DNA of 32,284 nucleotides, taken from Mycobacterium sp. GTDB taxonomy: Bacteria; Actinomycetota; Actinomycetes; Mycobacteriales; Mycobacteriaceae. The notes beneath the pieces were generated by a model. It was not told the DNA's origin. It ran no database searches and was given only the letters and a program-made list of their open reading frames with translations. Location: NCBI GenBank assembly GCA_020438865.1, contig JAGQTU010000047.1:1-32284 (forward strand), read 5' to 3'. Within the stretch, counting starts at the first letter, position 1; each line of letters begins with the position of its first letter. Below are positions 7,367-17,978 of the stretch, piece after piece. The translations under genes and the position numbers were made by a program.

Positions 7367-7800
7367 ATGACCAAACGAGTTCCCGTCCTCGCCTGCGGCG
7401 TCGGCGCCTATCTGTGGTGCTGGCCAGCATCGCCCTGCTGCTGTGGTATCGGCAGTGGCGCGGAACCGTCAGGCCGGAAGCGGGTTTTCGCGCCACGATG
7501 CTCTATCGCCTGGTGCGCCACCCGCTGATGCTCGGGTTCCTGGTCGCCTTTTGGGCCGCCCCCACCATGACCGCCGGGCACCTGCTGTTCGCGTTCGCCA
7601 CCACCGGATACGTCCTGATCGCCATCCGACTCGAGGAGCGCGACCTGGTGGCATCCCTGGGCGACGGGTATCGGGTCTACCGGCGATCGGTGCCCATGCT
7701 GGTGCCCGGTCTGCGGCCCCGTTCGTCCTGCCCGGTTGCCCACCAAGGCATGCCGGCGGGTCGGACAACCATGGGCGTTGTCACTCCGCGAAGTAGCTGA
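7367..7800 (+). pseudogene. mddA: Deleted and frameshifted methanethiol S-methyltransferase (mddA) remnant
   Basis: MddA/NnrU-like enzymes are membrane proteins of about 250 residues or more that methylate methanethiol to dimethyl sulfide. Here the ATG at 7367 opens with MTKRVPVLACGVGAYL, like the family N-terminus. The frame then changes and sequence resembling the middle of the family follows (VVLASIALLLWYRQWR). After a second jump comes the well-kept C-terminal part (YRLVRHPLMLGFLVAFW, ATTGYVLIAIRLEERDLVA, GYRVYRRSVPMLVP). About 75 residues are missing at the first join and about 50 at the second. The last ~25 codons before the stop at 7800 do not look like the family and overlap the neighbouring minus-strand gene by 20 nt. 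Loss of transmembrane core and frame makes a working enzyme very unlikely. Confidence 0.75.
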
Positions 7801-8572
7801 GCCGGCTGATCGCCGTTCCGCGGCCGGCGAGTTCGGCGATCAGCACCCGCGGTGCCGGCCCCGGCAGCGATGCGGTGACGAAGGATCCGGCCGCGATCAG
7901 CTTCGTCGGGGTCACGCCACTGAGTTCGGCACCGAACATGCTGAACTTCAGCGGCGTTCGGTCGCCGCGGGTGATCTCCGCGCCGGGCGCAAGCGAACGC
8001 CACGCCCCCAGTTCGTCGCCGGCCGCGATGGCCTCGAGGAAGCCACGCACGGTGCGCTTGCCGCGGAATCGGGCGCCGCGAAAGCCCGCCGCGAACCCGG
8101 CCGAACCACGCAGCCCCTGGTTTCGGAGCAACGCGCGGGTCAGCTGTAGTGCCTGCGGCGCGGCAGGGGCCCCGTTGCCCAGAAACTGCAGCATCATCAC
8201 CGGCAGCTCCCAATAGGCCCGCAGCCGTTCGATCTTCCAGTCGTCGGCTGCGCTGCGCAGGTCGTAGCGCAGCACCGCCGGGATCCGCATGCTCACCGTC
8301 GGACCCATCCCGACCTCCAGCACCAGGTCCCGGACAACCGTTGAGCCGCAGACGATGTCGGCATCGCGGTGGAAGACGATGCTGCGCGGCGCGATGAAGG
8401 TGTCGTAGAAGCGCCCGATCTGCGCGAGCCCGACGTGCGGCCGGGAGCCGACCGGATCCTCGACCCGCCCGTCGGCGGCGAACAAACCGACCCAGCCGGC
8501 CCGGTCGTGGGCGGCCGTCGCCCGCGGCGATCGGTCCACCACCTCGATCAGAGCCGGGCGCGCGGCGCTCAT
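7781..8572 (-). CDS. SnoaL-like / ketosteroid-isomerase-fold protein coupled to pncA
   Basis: 263 residues. The first ~130 form an NTF2/SnoaL-like domain (ATAAHDRAGWVGLFAADGRV, EDPVGSRPHVGLAQIGRFYD, then DDWKIERLRAYWELP), the fold of ketosteroid isomerases and polyketide cyclases. The second part (RGKRTVRGFLEAIAAGDELG...) looks like a second, shorter copy of the fold, with another helix-turn and AEI/LKFSMFGAELSG strands. No catalytic residues can be assigned, so the substrate is unknown. The ATG overlaps the pncA stop (ATGA), showing co-translation. From memory, M. tuberculosis has a similarly sized gene directly downstream of pncA (Rv2042c); orthology is likely but unchecked here. Confidence 0.8.
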   Translation of the reverse strand: MSAARPALIEVVDRSPRATAAHDRAGWVGLFAADGRVEDPVGSRPHVGLAQIGRFYDTFIAPRSIVFHRDADIVCGSTVVRDLVLEVGMGPTVSMRIPAVLRYDLRSAADDWKIERLRAYWELPVMMLQFLGNGAPAAPQALQLTRALLRNQGLRGSAGFAAGFRGARFRGKRTVRGFLEAIAAGDELGAWRSLAPGAEITRGDRTPLKFSMFGAELSGVTPTKLIAAGSFVTASLPGPAPRVLIAELAGRGTAISRLSYFAE

Positions 8573-9129
8573 CGGGCGGCGCGCACGAGTTCCACGCCGC
8601 GGCCACGCATGTCCTCGACGGCGTCTGTGGTGGACCCGGGGGCGACGCCCGCCGTCAGATCCACCAGCACCCGGGTGGTGAAGCCCTCCCGCACGGCGTC
8701 GGCGGCCGTATCCTTCACGCAGTAGTCGGTGGCGATACCGGCGATGTCCACCTCGTCGACCCCGCGGGCGCGCAGCCACTCGGCCAGCCGGACACCATCG
8801 CTCTCACCCTCGAACCCGCTGTAGGCGGCCTCGTGCGCACCCTTGTAGAACACCGCCTCGATCGGGTCGGTGTCGAGTGCCGGATGGAAGTCGGCGCCGC
8901 CGGTGCCCGCGACGCAGTGCCGGGGCCAGGAGTCGACATAGTCGGGGTGCGCGGCGAAATGGGAGCCCGGGTCGACGTGGTAGTCCTTGGTCGCCACCAC
9001 GTGGTCGTAACCGTGGCGGCCGCACAGCAGCGCGTTGATCGCCCGCACCACCGCACCCGCGCCGTCCACTGCGAGTGAACCGCCTTCGCAGAAGTCGTTC
9101 TGCACGTCGACGATGATCAGCGCCCGCAT
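8569..9129 (-). CDS. pncA: Nicotinamidase / pyrazinamidase PncA
   Basis: 186 residues, the same length as M. tuberculosis PncA. It hydrolyses nicotinamide to nicotinic acid in NAD salvage and would convert pyrazinamide to pyrazinoic acid. Catalytic Asp8 (MRALIIVDVQNDF), Lys96 (AVFYKGA) and Cys137 (IATDYCVKD; Cys138 in M. tuberculosis, shifted by one residue) are present, as are the metal ligands Asp49, His51, His57 and His71. His57 matters because Asp at this place removes activity in M. bovis. The residue before the catalytic Cys is Tyr rather than His. TACGGT lies exactly 6 nt upstream of the ATG, suggesting a leaderless transcript. The gene is coupled to the SnoaL-like gene downstream and diverges from the kinase/phospholyase fusion. 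Confidence 0.96.
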   Translation of the reverse strand: MRALIIVDVQNDFCEGGSLAVDGAGAVVRAINALLCGRHGYDHVVATKDYHVDPGSHFAAHPDYVDSWPRHCVAGTGGADFHPALDTDPIEAVFYKGAHEAAYSGFEGESDGVRLAEWLRARGVDEVDIAGIATDYCVKDTAADAVREGFTTRVLVDLTAGVAPGSTTDAVEDMRGRGVELVRAAR

Positions 9130-9135
9130 GCTGCC

Positions 9136-9141
9136 ACCGTA
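9136..9141 (-). promoter_or_regulatory. Candidate -10 element of pncA (leaderless)
   Basis: TACGGT on the minus strand, followed by six bases and the pncA ATG. This spacing would put the first transcribed base at or next to the A of the ATG. No Shine-Dalgarno sequence is visible. Confidence 0.45.
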
Positions 9142-9211
9142 TCGGCCGATCGACGCCGGGCACAGCAGTACAGTGAGACCGCCGAAACGCCAGATGAGGA
9201 TGCCCGAGTTA

Positions 9212-12139
9212 ATGACGCTGTTCGACTTCTTCCAGGCCGAGGAACTTCCGGTCCCGGCGATCACTCCGACCCAGGCCCGTGACATCGTCCGGAACCACTT
9301 CGGTGTCGAGGCGGAGGCCACCGCGCTGGGCAGCCAGCAGGACGCCAACTTCCTGCTCACCGGAACCGACGGGGAACCCATCGGTGTCCTCAAGATCGCC
9401 AACCCGGTGTTCTCCCGCATCGAACTGGAGGCCCAGGACGCCGCGGCCGCCTACATCACGCAGGCCGAGGCGGGGGTTCGGACGGCGACCAACGTGCAGC
9501 CGGCCGGTTTCCCGGCGATCGCCGAACTGCGTTCCGAGGACGGCGCCGTGCTGTACGCGCGCATCATCACCCATCTGGCCGGCGGCACGATGAGCGGCGA
9601 GCGGTACGTCACGCCGGCGCGGGCGGCCGCGCTGGGTAGGCTCGCCGGCCGCACCTGCCGGGCGTTGGCCGACTTCGACCACCCCGGTGTGGATCGGGTC
9701 CTGCAGTGGGACCTGCGGCACGCCCTGCGCACCGTCGAGGTGCTGGCGCCGCACGTCGCCGACCCGCACCGCCGGGACGCGGTGGAGGCCGCCGCGGCGG
9801 CGGCGTGGCAGGTGGTCGCCGAACTGGCCGACGACCTGCCCGTGCAGGTGATCCACGGCGACATCACCGACGACAACGTGGTGTGCGGCCCGCCGGACAC
9901 CGGCCGCATGCCCGACGGCATCATCGACCTCGGCGATCTCACCCGGTCCTGGCCGGTGGCCGAACTGGCGGTCGCGGCGTCGTCGGTGCTGCGCCACGAG
10001 GGTGGTGAGCCGGTGGCCACGCTGCCGCTCATCGAGGAGTTCAACGCGGTGCGCCCGCTGTCCCCGGCCGAGGTCGAGGCCCTGTGGCCACTGGTCGTGC
10101 TGCGCGGCGCGGTGCTCGTCGTCAGCGGCAACCACCAGGCCAGCATCGACGCCGACAACGAATACGCCACCGGGTCGCTCGACTTCGAGTGGCGGATCTT
10201 CGAACGGGCCACCGCGGTGCCGACGGACGTGATGACGGCCCAGATCCGGGACGCGCTGGGCGTCGCCCACCCGGCGGACCCGGTGGCCGCCGAGTCACCG
10301 CTGCTGAGCCTGGATCCGCGGACCGTCGCGCGCCTCGACCTGTCACTCGAGTCCGATGCAATGGACGCCGGGACCTGGCTCGAGCCGGCCTGCGAGACGA
10401 ATCTGGCGGCCGACGCGATCAGCGCCGGGGCGGCCGCGGTCGTCACCACTTTCGGCCAGCCCCGGGTGAGCCGCTCAGCGACGTTGAGTCCGGTTTCGCC
10501 GGCCACCGTGGGCACCGGCGTGGACCTGTGGCCGGCCACGCCGGTGGCCCTGACCGCCCCGTGGGAAGGCGTGGTCGAGTCCGCCACCGCGGACACCGTC
10601 ATCCTCACCGGCTCCCCGGGCACGGTCGAGGTGCGCGGCGCGCTGAGCGTCGACGACGCCGTGCGGGCCGGCCAGACCCAGGCAGCGGGCGCCGCGCTGG
10701 GGACCGCCGACGGCCGCGTGTGGATCCAGTGGCTGCGGCGGCCCGACGTGGCGGTCCCCGACTTCGTGCGCCCGGAATACTCGGCGGGCTGGCTGAGCCT
10801 GGTCGCCGATCCCGGACCGCTGGTCGGCCTCGAACCCGTGGCCGCGTCGAGCGGCGACGGCGAGGCGCTCTGGCGCCGGCGCGCCCAGTCCTTCGCCACC
10901 GTGCAGGAGCACTACTACGACAACCCGCCGCGCATCGAGCGCGGCTGGCGCGAACACATGCTGTCCACCGAAGGGCGCAGCTACCTGGACATGGTCAACA
11001 ACGTGGCGATCCTCGGCCACGGCCATCCGGCGCTCGCCGACGCGGTCGCCCGACAGTGGCGCCGGCTGAACACCAACTCGCGGTTCAACTACGCCAGCGT
11101 GGTGGCACTCTCCGAGCGACTGGCCGCCACCCTGCCCGACCCGCTGGACACCGTCTTCCTGGTCAACTCCGGATCCGAGGCCGGCGATCTGGCGCTGCGG
11201 CTGGCGATGGCCACCACCGGGCGCCACGACATCGTCGCGGTGGCCGAGGCCTACCACGGCTGGACCTACGCCACCGACGCGGTGTCCACCTCGGTGGCCG
11301 ACAACCCGAACGCGCTGGAGACTCGGCCGTCCTGGATCCACACGGTGCCATCCCCCAACGCCTACCGCGGCCGGCACCGCGGGCCGAACGCCGCGAACTA
11401 CGCGCCGGAAGCCGTCGCGATCATCGAAGACCTTGCCGCCCAGGGACATCCACCGGCCGCGTTCATCTGCGAACCGTTCTACGGCAACGCCGGCGGGATG
11501 GCACTGCCCGACGGCTACCTGCGGGCGGTCTACACCGCGGTCCGCGCCGCGGGCGGGTTGGCGATCGCCGACGAGGTGCAGGTGGGCTACGGGCGAACCG
11601 GCCGCTGGTTCTGGAGTTTTCAGCAGCAGGGCGTGGTGCCCGACATCGTCACCGTCGCCAAGGCGATGGGCAACGGCCAGCCCCTCGGCGCCGTCATCAC
11701 CACCCGCGCGATCGCCGAGAAGTACCGCACCCAGGGCTACTTCTTCTCCTCTGCGGGCGGCAGCCCGGTGTCGTGCGTGGTCGGCCTGACGGTTCTCGAC
11801 CTACTGGAACGCGAAGGCCTGCAAGCCAATGCGCTGACCATCGGCGATCACCTCAAGGCCCGCATCGGCGAGTTGGCGACCCGGCACCACATCATCGGCA
11901 CCGTGCACGGCAGCGGCCTGTACATGGGCGTGGAACTGGTCCGCGACCGGACGACGCTGGAGCCCGCCGCCGCGGAGACCGCCGCGATCTGCGAGCGGAT
12001 GCGCGAACTCGGCGTGATCGTGCAGCCCACCGGTGACCGGCAGAACGTGCTCAAGGTCAAGCCACCGATGTGCATCACGCGGGAATCCGCCGACTTCTTC
12101 GTCGATATGCTCGACCACGTGTTGACCACCGGTTGGTGA
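9212..12139 (+). CDS. Fusion: APH-family kinase + beta-barrel + class III aminotransferase-fold phospholyase
   Basis: 975 residues in three parts. Residues ~30-330 are a choline/ethanolamine/hydroxylysine-kinase-like APH domain with catalytic HGD (VIHGDITDDN, Asp ~217) and metal-binding Asp ~239 (IIDLGDLTRSW). Residues ~440-505 resemble a lipoyl/M23-type barrel (LTAPWEGVVESATADTVILT). Residues ~575-970 are a PLP class III aminotransferase fold with NSGSEAGDLALRL, ADEVQVGYGRTG (Asp ~787) and the PLP lysine ~817 (VAKAMGNGQPLGA). The AKxMGNG and VQVGxGR forms are typical of the AGXT2L branch, whose members remove ammonia and phosphate from phosphoethanolamine or 5-phosphohydroxylysine. Kinase and phospholyase would thus be consecutive steps: amino-alcohol to phospho-amine to aldehyde. 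Which substrate is used cannot be told. ATGs at 9194 and 9200 are alternative starts; 9212 has GAGGA 11 nt upstream. Confidence 0.87.
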   Translation: MTLFDFFQAEELPVPAITPTQARDIVRNHFGVEAEATALGSQQDANFLLTGTDGEPIGVLKIANPVFSRIELEAQDAAAAYITQAEAGVRTATNVQPAGFPAIAELRSEDGAVLYARIITHLAGGTMSGERYVTPARAAALGRLAGRTCRALADFDHPGVDRVLQWDLRHALRTVEVLAPHVADPHRRDAVEAAAAAAWQVVAELADDLPVQVIHGDITDDNVVCGPPDTGRMPDGIIDLGDLTRSWPVAELAVAASSVLRHEGGEPVATLPLIEEFNAVRPLSPAEVEALWPLVVLRGAVLVVSGNHQASIDADNEYATGSLDFEWRIFERATAVPTDVMTAQIRDALGVAHPADPVAAESPLLSLDPRTVARLDLSLESDAMDAGTWLEPACETNLAADAISAGAAAVVTTFGQPRVSRSATLSPVSPATVGTGVDLWPATPVALTAPWEGVVESATADTVILTGSPGTVEVRGALSVDDAVRAGQTQAAGAALGTADGRVWIQWLRRPDVAVPDFVRPEYSAGWLSLVADPGPLVGLEPVAASSGDGEALWRRRAQSFATVQEHYYDNPPRIERGWREHMLSTEGRSYLDMVNNVAILGHGHPALADAVARQWRRLNTNSRFNYASVVALSERLAATLPDPLDTVFLVNSGSEAGDLALRLAMATTGRHDIVAVAEAYHGWTYATDAVSTSVADNPNALETRPSWIHTVPSPNAYRGRHRGPNAANYAPEAVAIIEDLAAQGHPPAAFICEPFYGNAGGMALPDGYLRAVYTAVRAAGGLAIADEVQVGYGRTGRWFWSFQQQGVVPDIVTVAKAMGNGQPLGAVITTRAIAEKYRTQGYFFSSAGGSPVSCVVGLTVLDLLEREGLQANALTIGDHLKARIGELATRHHIIGTVHGSGLYMGVELVRDRTTLEPAAAETAAICERMRELGVIVQPTGDRQNVLKVKPPMCITRESADFFVDMLDHVLTTGW

Positions 12140-12142
12140 CCC

Positions 12143-12853
12143 TCAGCCCTGCGTCGCCAGCCAGTCCCGCTGGCGGCTGACGAACGCGGCATCGACGGTC
12201 GCGCCGTGGCCCGGCACGTAGCGCGCGTCGGGGCCGCCGAGCGCCAGCAGCCGATCCAGGCTGCGCGGCCACTCCCGCAGGTCCGAGCCGGCGTCGATGG
12301 CCGGGTCGGCCGACTCCTCGACCAGGTCCCCGCAGAACACCACCGTGGGCGCGCCCGGCGCCTGCGGGACGATGACCACCACCAGGTCGTGGTCGGTGTG
12401 ACCGCGGCCGGGATGTTCGACGTGCACAGCACGGGTGCCCAGATCCAGGTCGACGGTCAGCACCCGGTGATCCGGGGCGCGCACCCCCGCGATGGTGCGG
12501 TCCAACTCGGCCGGGTCGGCGCCGTAGCTGATCGCGTCCGCCCGAGCCGCGGCGATGCCGGTGGTCAACGCCTCGGCGACGGCCGGTGCAGCGTACAACT
12601 CGGCGTCGTTGAAGCCGGCCGAGCCCAGGATGTGGTCGAAGTGGTGATGGGTGAGCACGGCGTGGGTTACGGCACCTCCGGTGATGGAGCGGACATCGGC
12701 CGCGATGTTGGCGGCCTCGAGATGGGTTGTACCGCAATCGATCAAGAGGATCCCACGGCTGCCGCGCACCAGCCCGACACCGACGTCGCAGAACGGCAGC
12801 CGGCAACGCCAGACACCGTCGGACAGGGTCTCCCACTGGTAGTGCATCGCCAT
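12143..12853 (-). CDS. Metallo-beta-lactamase-fold hydrolase
   Basis: 236 residues with the MBL metal motif HHHFDH (VLTHHHFDHI), a downstream HPGRGHTDHD His, an Asp in FCGDLVEE and a final PGHG His, so a full dinuclear-metal site is present. The compact form with GLVRGSRGILLIDCGTT resembles glyoxalase II-like and related MBL hydrolases; substrate is unknown. The gene ends 3 nt from the converging fusion gene. Its promoter region is shared with the MMP operon and holds the TetR-type operator at 12923-12934, suggesting co-regulation with MMP synthesis. An ATG at 12847 is an alternative start and would fit a leaderless transcript from TAGTTT seven bases upstream. Confidence 0.85.
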   Translation of the reverse strand: MAMHYQWETLSDGVWRCRLPFCDVGVGLVRGSRGILLIDCGTTHLEAANIAADVRSITGGAVTHAVLTHHHFDHILGSAGFNDAELYAAPAVAEALTTGIAAARADAISYGADPAELDRTIAGVRAPDHRVLTVDLDLGTRAVHVEHPGRGHTDHDLVVVIVPQAPGAPTVVFCGDLVEESADPAIDAGSDLREWPRSLDRLLALGGPDARYVPGHGATVDAAFVSRQRDWLATQG

Positions 12854-12914
12854 CAAACTAGCCGGTGCGGCCGGTGGGCGTCGCGCGCGCGTTGCGATAC
12901 GTAGCTAGTCGAAT

Positions 12915-12920
12915 TATAGT
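12915..12920 (+). promoter_or_regulatory. Candidate -10 element of the manT operon
   Basis: TATAGT, close to the mycobacterial SigA -10 consensus. The predicted start of transcription (~12927) falls inside the operator at 12923-12934, leaving a leader of about 75 nt before the ManT start at 13002. Confidence 0.55.
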
Positions 12921-12922
12921 CT

Positions 12923-12934
12923 AGACACATGTCC
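12923..12934. promoter_or_regulatory. Operator-like site AGACACATGTCC (copy 1, MMP operon)
   Basis: Exact reverse complement of 16817-16828 upstream of the TetR gene. The core GACA-CA-TGTC is an inverted repeat with a 2-bp spacer. It lies 2 bp after the candidate -10 of the MMP operon, so a bound repressor would block initiation. The same region serves the divergent MBL gene. Confidence 0.7.
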
Positions 12935-13001
12935 AGAAAGCTCGCCGCGAACATCAGGTCAGTTGCACGATGACATCCGCGGTCCCGGCGGGGGCGTGAG
13001 C

Positions 13002-14273
13002 ATGAGAATTGCTTTGCTGTCCTACCGGAGCAAGACCCATTGTGGCGGGCAGGGCGTCTACGTGCGTCATCTGAGCCGCGGTCTGGTCGAGCTCGGTCAC
13101 GATGTCGAGGTCTTCTCCGGCCAGCCGTATCCCGAGATCCTCGATCGCCGGGTCCGGCTCACCGAGGTGCCCAGCCTCGACCTCTACCGCGAGCCCGACC
13201 CGTTCCGGGTGCCGCGGCCCAGCGAGATCCGCGACCGCATCGACCTGCTGGAACTGGCGACGATGTGGACCTCGGGATTCCCCGAACCGCGCACGTTCAG
13301 CCTGCGCGCCGCACGACTGCTCGCGCAGCGCCGCGACGAGTTCGACGTGGTCCACGACAACCAGTGCCTGGGCACCGGCCTGCTGCGCATCGCCGCGAAC
13401 GGCCTGCCCGTCGTCGCCACCGTGCACCACCCCATCACCCGGGACCGAGTGCTGGACCTGGCCGCCGCGAAGTGGTGGCGAAAGCCATTGGTGCACAGAT
13501 GGTATGGGTTCGCGCAGATGCAGAAGAAGGTCGCGCGCAGCATCCCCGACCTGCTCACGGTGTCATCGTCATCGGCCACCGACATCGCCGATGACTTCGG
13601 CGTCAGCCCCGACCAGTTGCGGGTGGTGCCCCTCGGCGTCGACACCGAGTTGTTCAAACCGCATGACCAGCCCCGGGTTCCGGGGCGGATCATCGCGATC
13701 TCGAGCGCCGACCGGCCGCTCAAGGGCATCGGGCACCTGCTGCAGGCCGTCGCCAACCTGCGCGGTGAGCACGACGTGGAATTGCAGTTGGTCGCCAAGC
13801 TCGAGCCGAACGGTCCGACCGAAAAGCTGATCGCCGAACTCGGTATCTCCGATATCGTGCACACCTCCAGCGGTCTGTCCGACGCCGAACTCGCCCTGCT
13901 GTTCGCGTCGGCGGAGATCGCCTGCATCCCATCGCTGTACGAGGGGTTCTCGCTGCCCGCCGTCGAGGCCATGGCCAGTGGCACACCGATCGTCGCCAGC
14001 CGGGCCGGTGCGCTGCCCGAGGTGCTGGGCCCCGACGGCGAATGCGCCGACCTGGTGGCGCCCGGCGACGTCGGCGAGCTGACCCATGCGCTGGACCGGC
14101 TGCTGTCCTCCCCCGAACGCCGGCACTGGCTGGGCACCGCCGGCCGGCGTCGCGCGCTCGACGTGTTCAGCTGGGAGTCGGTGGCCGCGCAGACCGTGCG
14201 GGTCTACGAGCAGGCCATCGCCCGCACCGGCCGGGTGCGCAACACGATCGAAGCGGTCGACGAGCCGTGCTGA
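13002..14273 (+). CDS. manT: GT4 glycosyltransferase, probable MMP alpha-1,4-mannosyltransferase ManT
   Basis: 423 residues with the GT-B fold of family GT4. The N-terminal domain begins MRIALLSYRSKTHCGGQGVY (glycine-rich acceptor-side loop), and the C-terminal domain has the nucleotide-sugar motif with the two glutamates of the EX7E signature at ~314 and ~322 (YEGFSLPAVEAMASG). A GT4 enzyme next to two methyltransferases and an alpha/alpha-toroid protein matches the MMP cluster described in nontuberculous mycobacteria, in which ManT adds mannose from GDP-mannose to the growing 3-O-methylmannan in the cytoplasm. The role is therefore assigned from family plus context. The stop overlaps the next gene's GTG start by 7 nt. 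Confidence 0.8.
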   Translation: MRIALLSYRSKTHCGGQGVYVRHLSRGLVELGHDVEVFSGQPYPEILDRRVRLTEVPSLDLYREPDPFRVPRPSEIRDRIDLLELATMWTSGFPEPRTFSLRAARLLAQRRDEFDVVHDNQCLGTGLLRIAANGLPVVATVHHPITRDRVLDLAAAKWWRKPLVHRWYGFAQMQKKVARSIPDLLTVSSSSATDIADDFGVSPDQLRVVPLGVDTELFKPHDQPRVPGRIIAISSADRPLKGIGHLLQAVANLRGEHDVELQLVAKLEPNGPTEKLIAELGISDIVHTSSGLSDAELALLFASAEIACIPSLYEGFSLPAVEAMASGTPIVASRAGALPEVLGPDGECADLVAPGDVGELTHALDRLLSSPERRHWLGTAGRRRALDVFSWESVAAQTVRVYEQAIARTGRVRNTIEAVDEPC

Positions 14274-14981
14274 CCGTCGACTACGACCGGCTGCGGGTCG
14301 GACCCGGCAGCACGGTGATCGACGTCGGCTGTGGCGCGGGCCGGCACAGTTTCGAGGCCTACCGCCGGGGCGCCAACGTGATCGCCTTCGACCAGGACGC
14401 CGAGGAGCTGGCCAACGTCGACACCATGCTGCAGGCGATGGGCGAGGCCGGTGAGGCGCCGGAGTCGGCCAAGGCCCAGGTGGTCGTGGGTGACGCGCTG
14501 GCCCTGCCCTATCCCGACGGCAGCTTCGACACCGTGATCGCCTCGGAGATCCTCGAGCACATCCCCGACGACGACGGCGTCATCACCGAACTGATCCGGG
14601 TGCTGCGACCGGGCGGCACGCTTGCCGTCACGGTGCCGCGCTGGCTTCCGGAGAAGATCTGCTGGCTGCTCTCCGACGACTACCACGCCAACGAAGGTGG
14701 CCACATCCGCATCTACAAGGCCGGCGAACTGCGCGCCAAGCTGATCGCCGGCGGACTGCGGTTCACCCACTCCGAATACGCACACGGGTTGCATTCACCG
14801 TTCTGGTGGCTCAAATGCGCTGTGGGCGTGGAGAAACCGGAGCATCCCGCGGTGCAGGCCTACCACAAGCTGCTGGTCTGGGACATGATGTCGCGACCCG
14901 CAATCACCCGGGTCGCCGAAGCCGCACTCAACCCGCTCGTCGGCAAGAGCGTCGCCCTGTACTTCGAGAAGCCGGACTCCG

Positions 14982-14998
<17 letters not shown>
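14267..14998 (+). CDS. meT3: Class I SAM methyltransferase, probable MMP 3-O-methyltransferase MeT3
   Basis: 243 residues with a clear Methyltransf_11-type Rossmann domain: motif I VIDVGCGAGRHSFEA, acidic loop IAFDQDAEEL, VVVGDALALPYPDGSFD and ASEILEHIPDD, then LRPGGTLAVTVPRW. The C-terminal ~90 residues (KICWLLSDDYHANEGGHIRI onward) are family-specific. The gene starts with GTG inside the end of the GT4 gene (7-nt overlap) and overlaps the next gene by 17 nt, a tight operon. By context it should methylate O-3 of mannose in MMP. Which of the two methyltransferases of the cluster is MeT3 and which MeT1 is inferred from fold type and gene order, so the label is less certain than the family. Confidence 0.75.
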
Positions 14999-17395
<2,397 letters not shown>

Positions 17396-17431
17396 GGGTT
17401 TGACCGCACGGCCGCGGGGCATCCTCACCGG

Positions 17432-17932
17432 ATGGATGTGGACCATCCGGAGTTCGATCAGGATTGGGATGCGGCCGCCCGCTCGGAGACCCACGCCGAG
17501 CGCCTGGACCGCAACTGGTCGAGTCTGCTGCAGGAACTGCGCGTGACGCAGACCGGTGTGCAACTGCTGACCGGGTTCCTGCTGACCCTGCCGTTCCAGG
17601 CCCGGTTCGCCCAACTCGGCAACGGCCTGCACGCGGTGTACCTGATGACGGTGGCGTGCTCGCTGGCGGCCACGGTGCTGCTGGTGGCCCCGGTGGCGAT
17701 GCACCGACTGCTGTTCCGGCGCCATCGGCTCAACGCGGTGGTCTCGGTGAGCCACCGCTGCGCGTATTCGGGTCTGTTGCTGCTCGGAACCGCCCTGACC
17801 GGGGTCTCGATCGTGGTGTTCGGCGCCGTGCTCGGGACCATCGCCGCATCGGTCGCCGGCGTGCTGACCGCGGTCGCGATGCTGTTCGCCTGGGTGGCGT
17901 TCCCGCTGTGGAAGCGACACGGATCGGATTAG
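17432..17932 (+). CDS. DUF6328 family membrane protein
   Basis: 166 residues. A hydrophilic acidic N-terminus (MDVDHPEFDQDWDAAARSET) leads to the family signature ELRVTQTGVQLLTGFLLTLP, followed by about four membrane helices with a basic cytoplasmic loop (MHRLLFRRHRLN). The function of the family is not established, although some databases label it sodium:proton antiporter. It starts 36 nt after the TetR stop and may be co-transcribed with it. No catalytic motif is visible. Confidence 0.82.
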   Translation: MDVDHPEFDQDWDAAARSETHAERLDRNWSSLLQELRVTQTGVQLLTGFLLTLPFQARFAQLGNGLHAVYLMTVACSLAATVLLVAPVAMHRLLFRRHRLNAVVSVSHRCAYSGLLLLGTALTGVSIVVFGAVLGTIAASVAGVLTAVAMLFAWVAFPLWKRHGSD

Positions 17933-17978
17933 CGCCCGCACCGGTTTGGCGGCCCACCCCGCCGGGAACACCGGCGCC

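Noticed and set aside
10084-12036. 650-codon plus-strand open frame within the kinase/phospholyase gene
   Set aside because: It is a shifted frame of the fusion gene, Arg-rich and without any recognisable motif.
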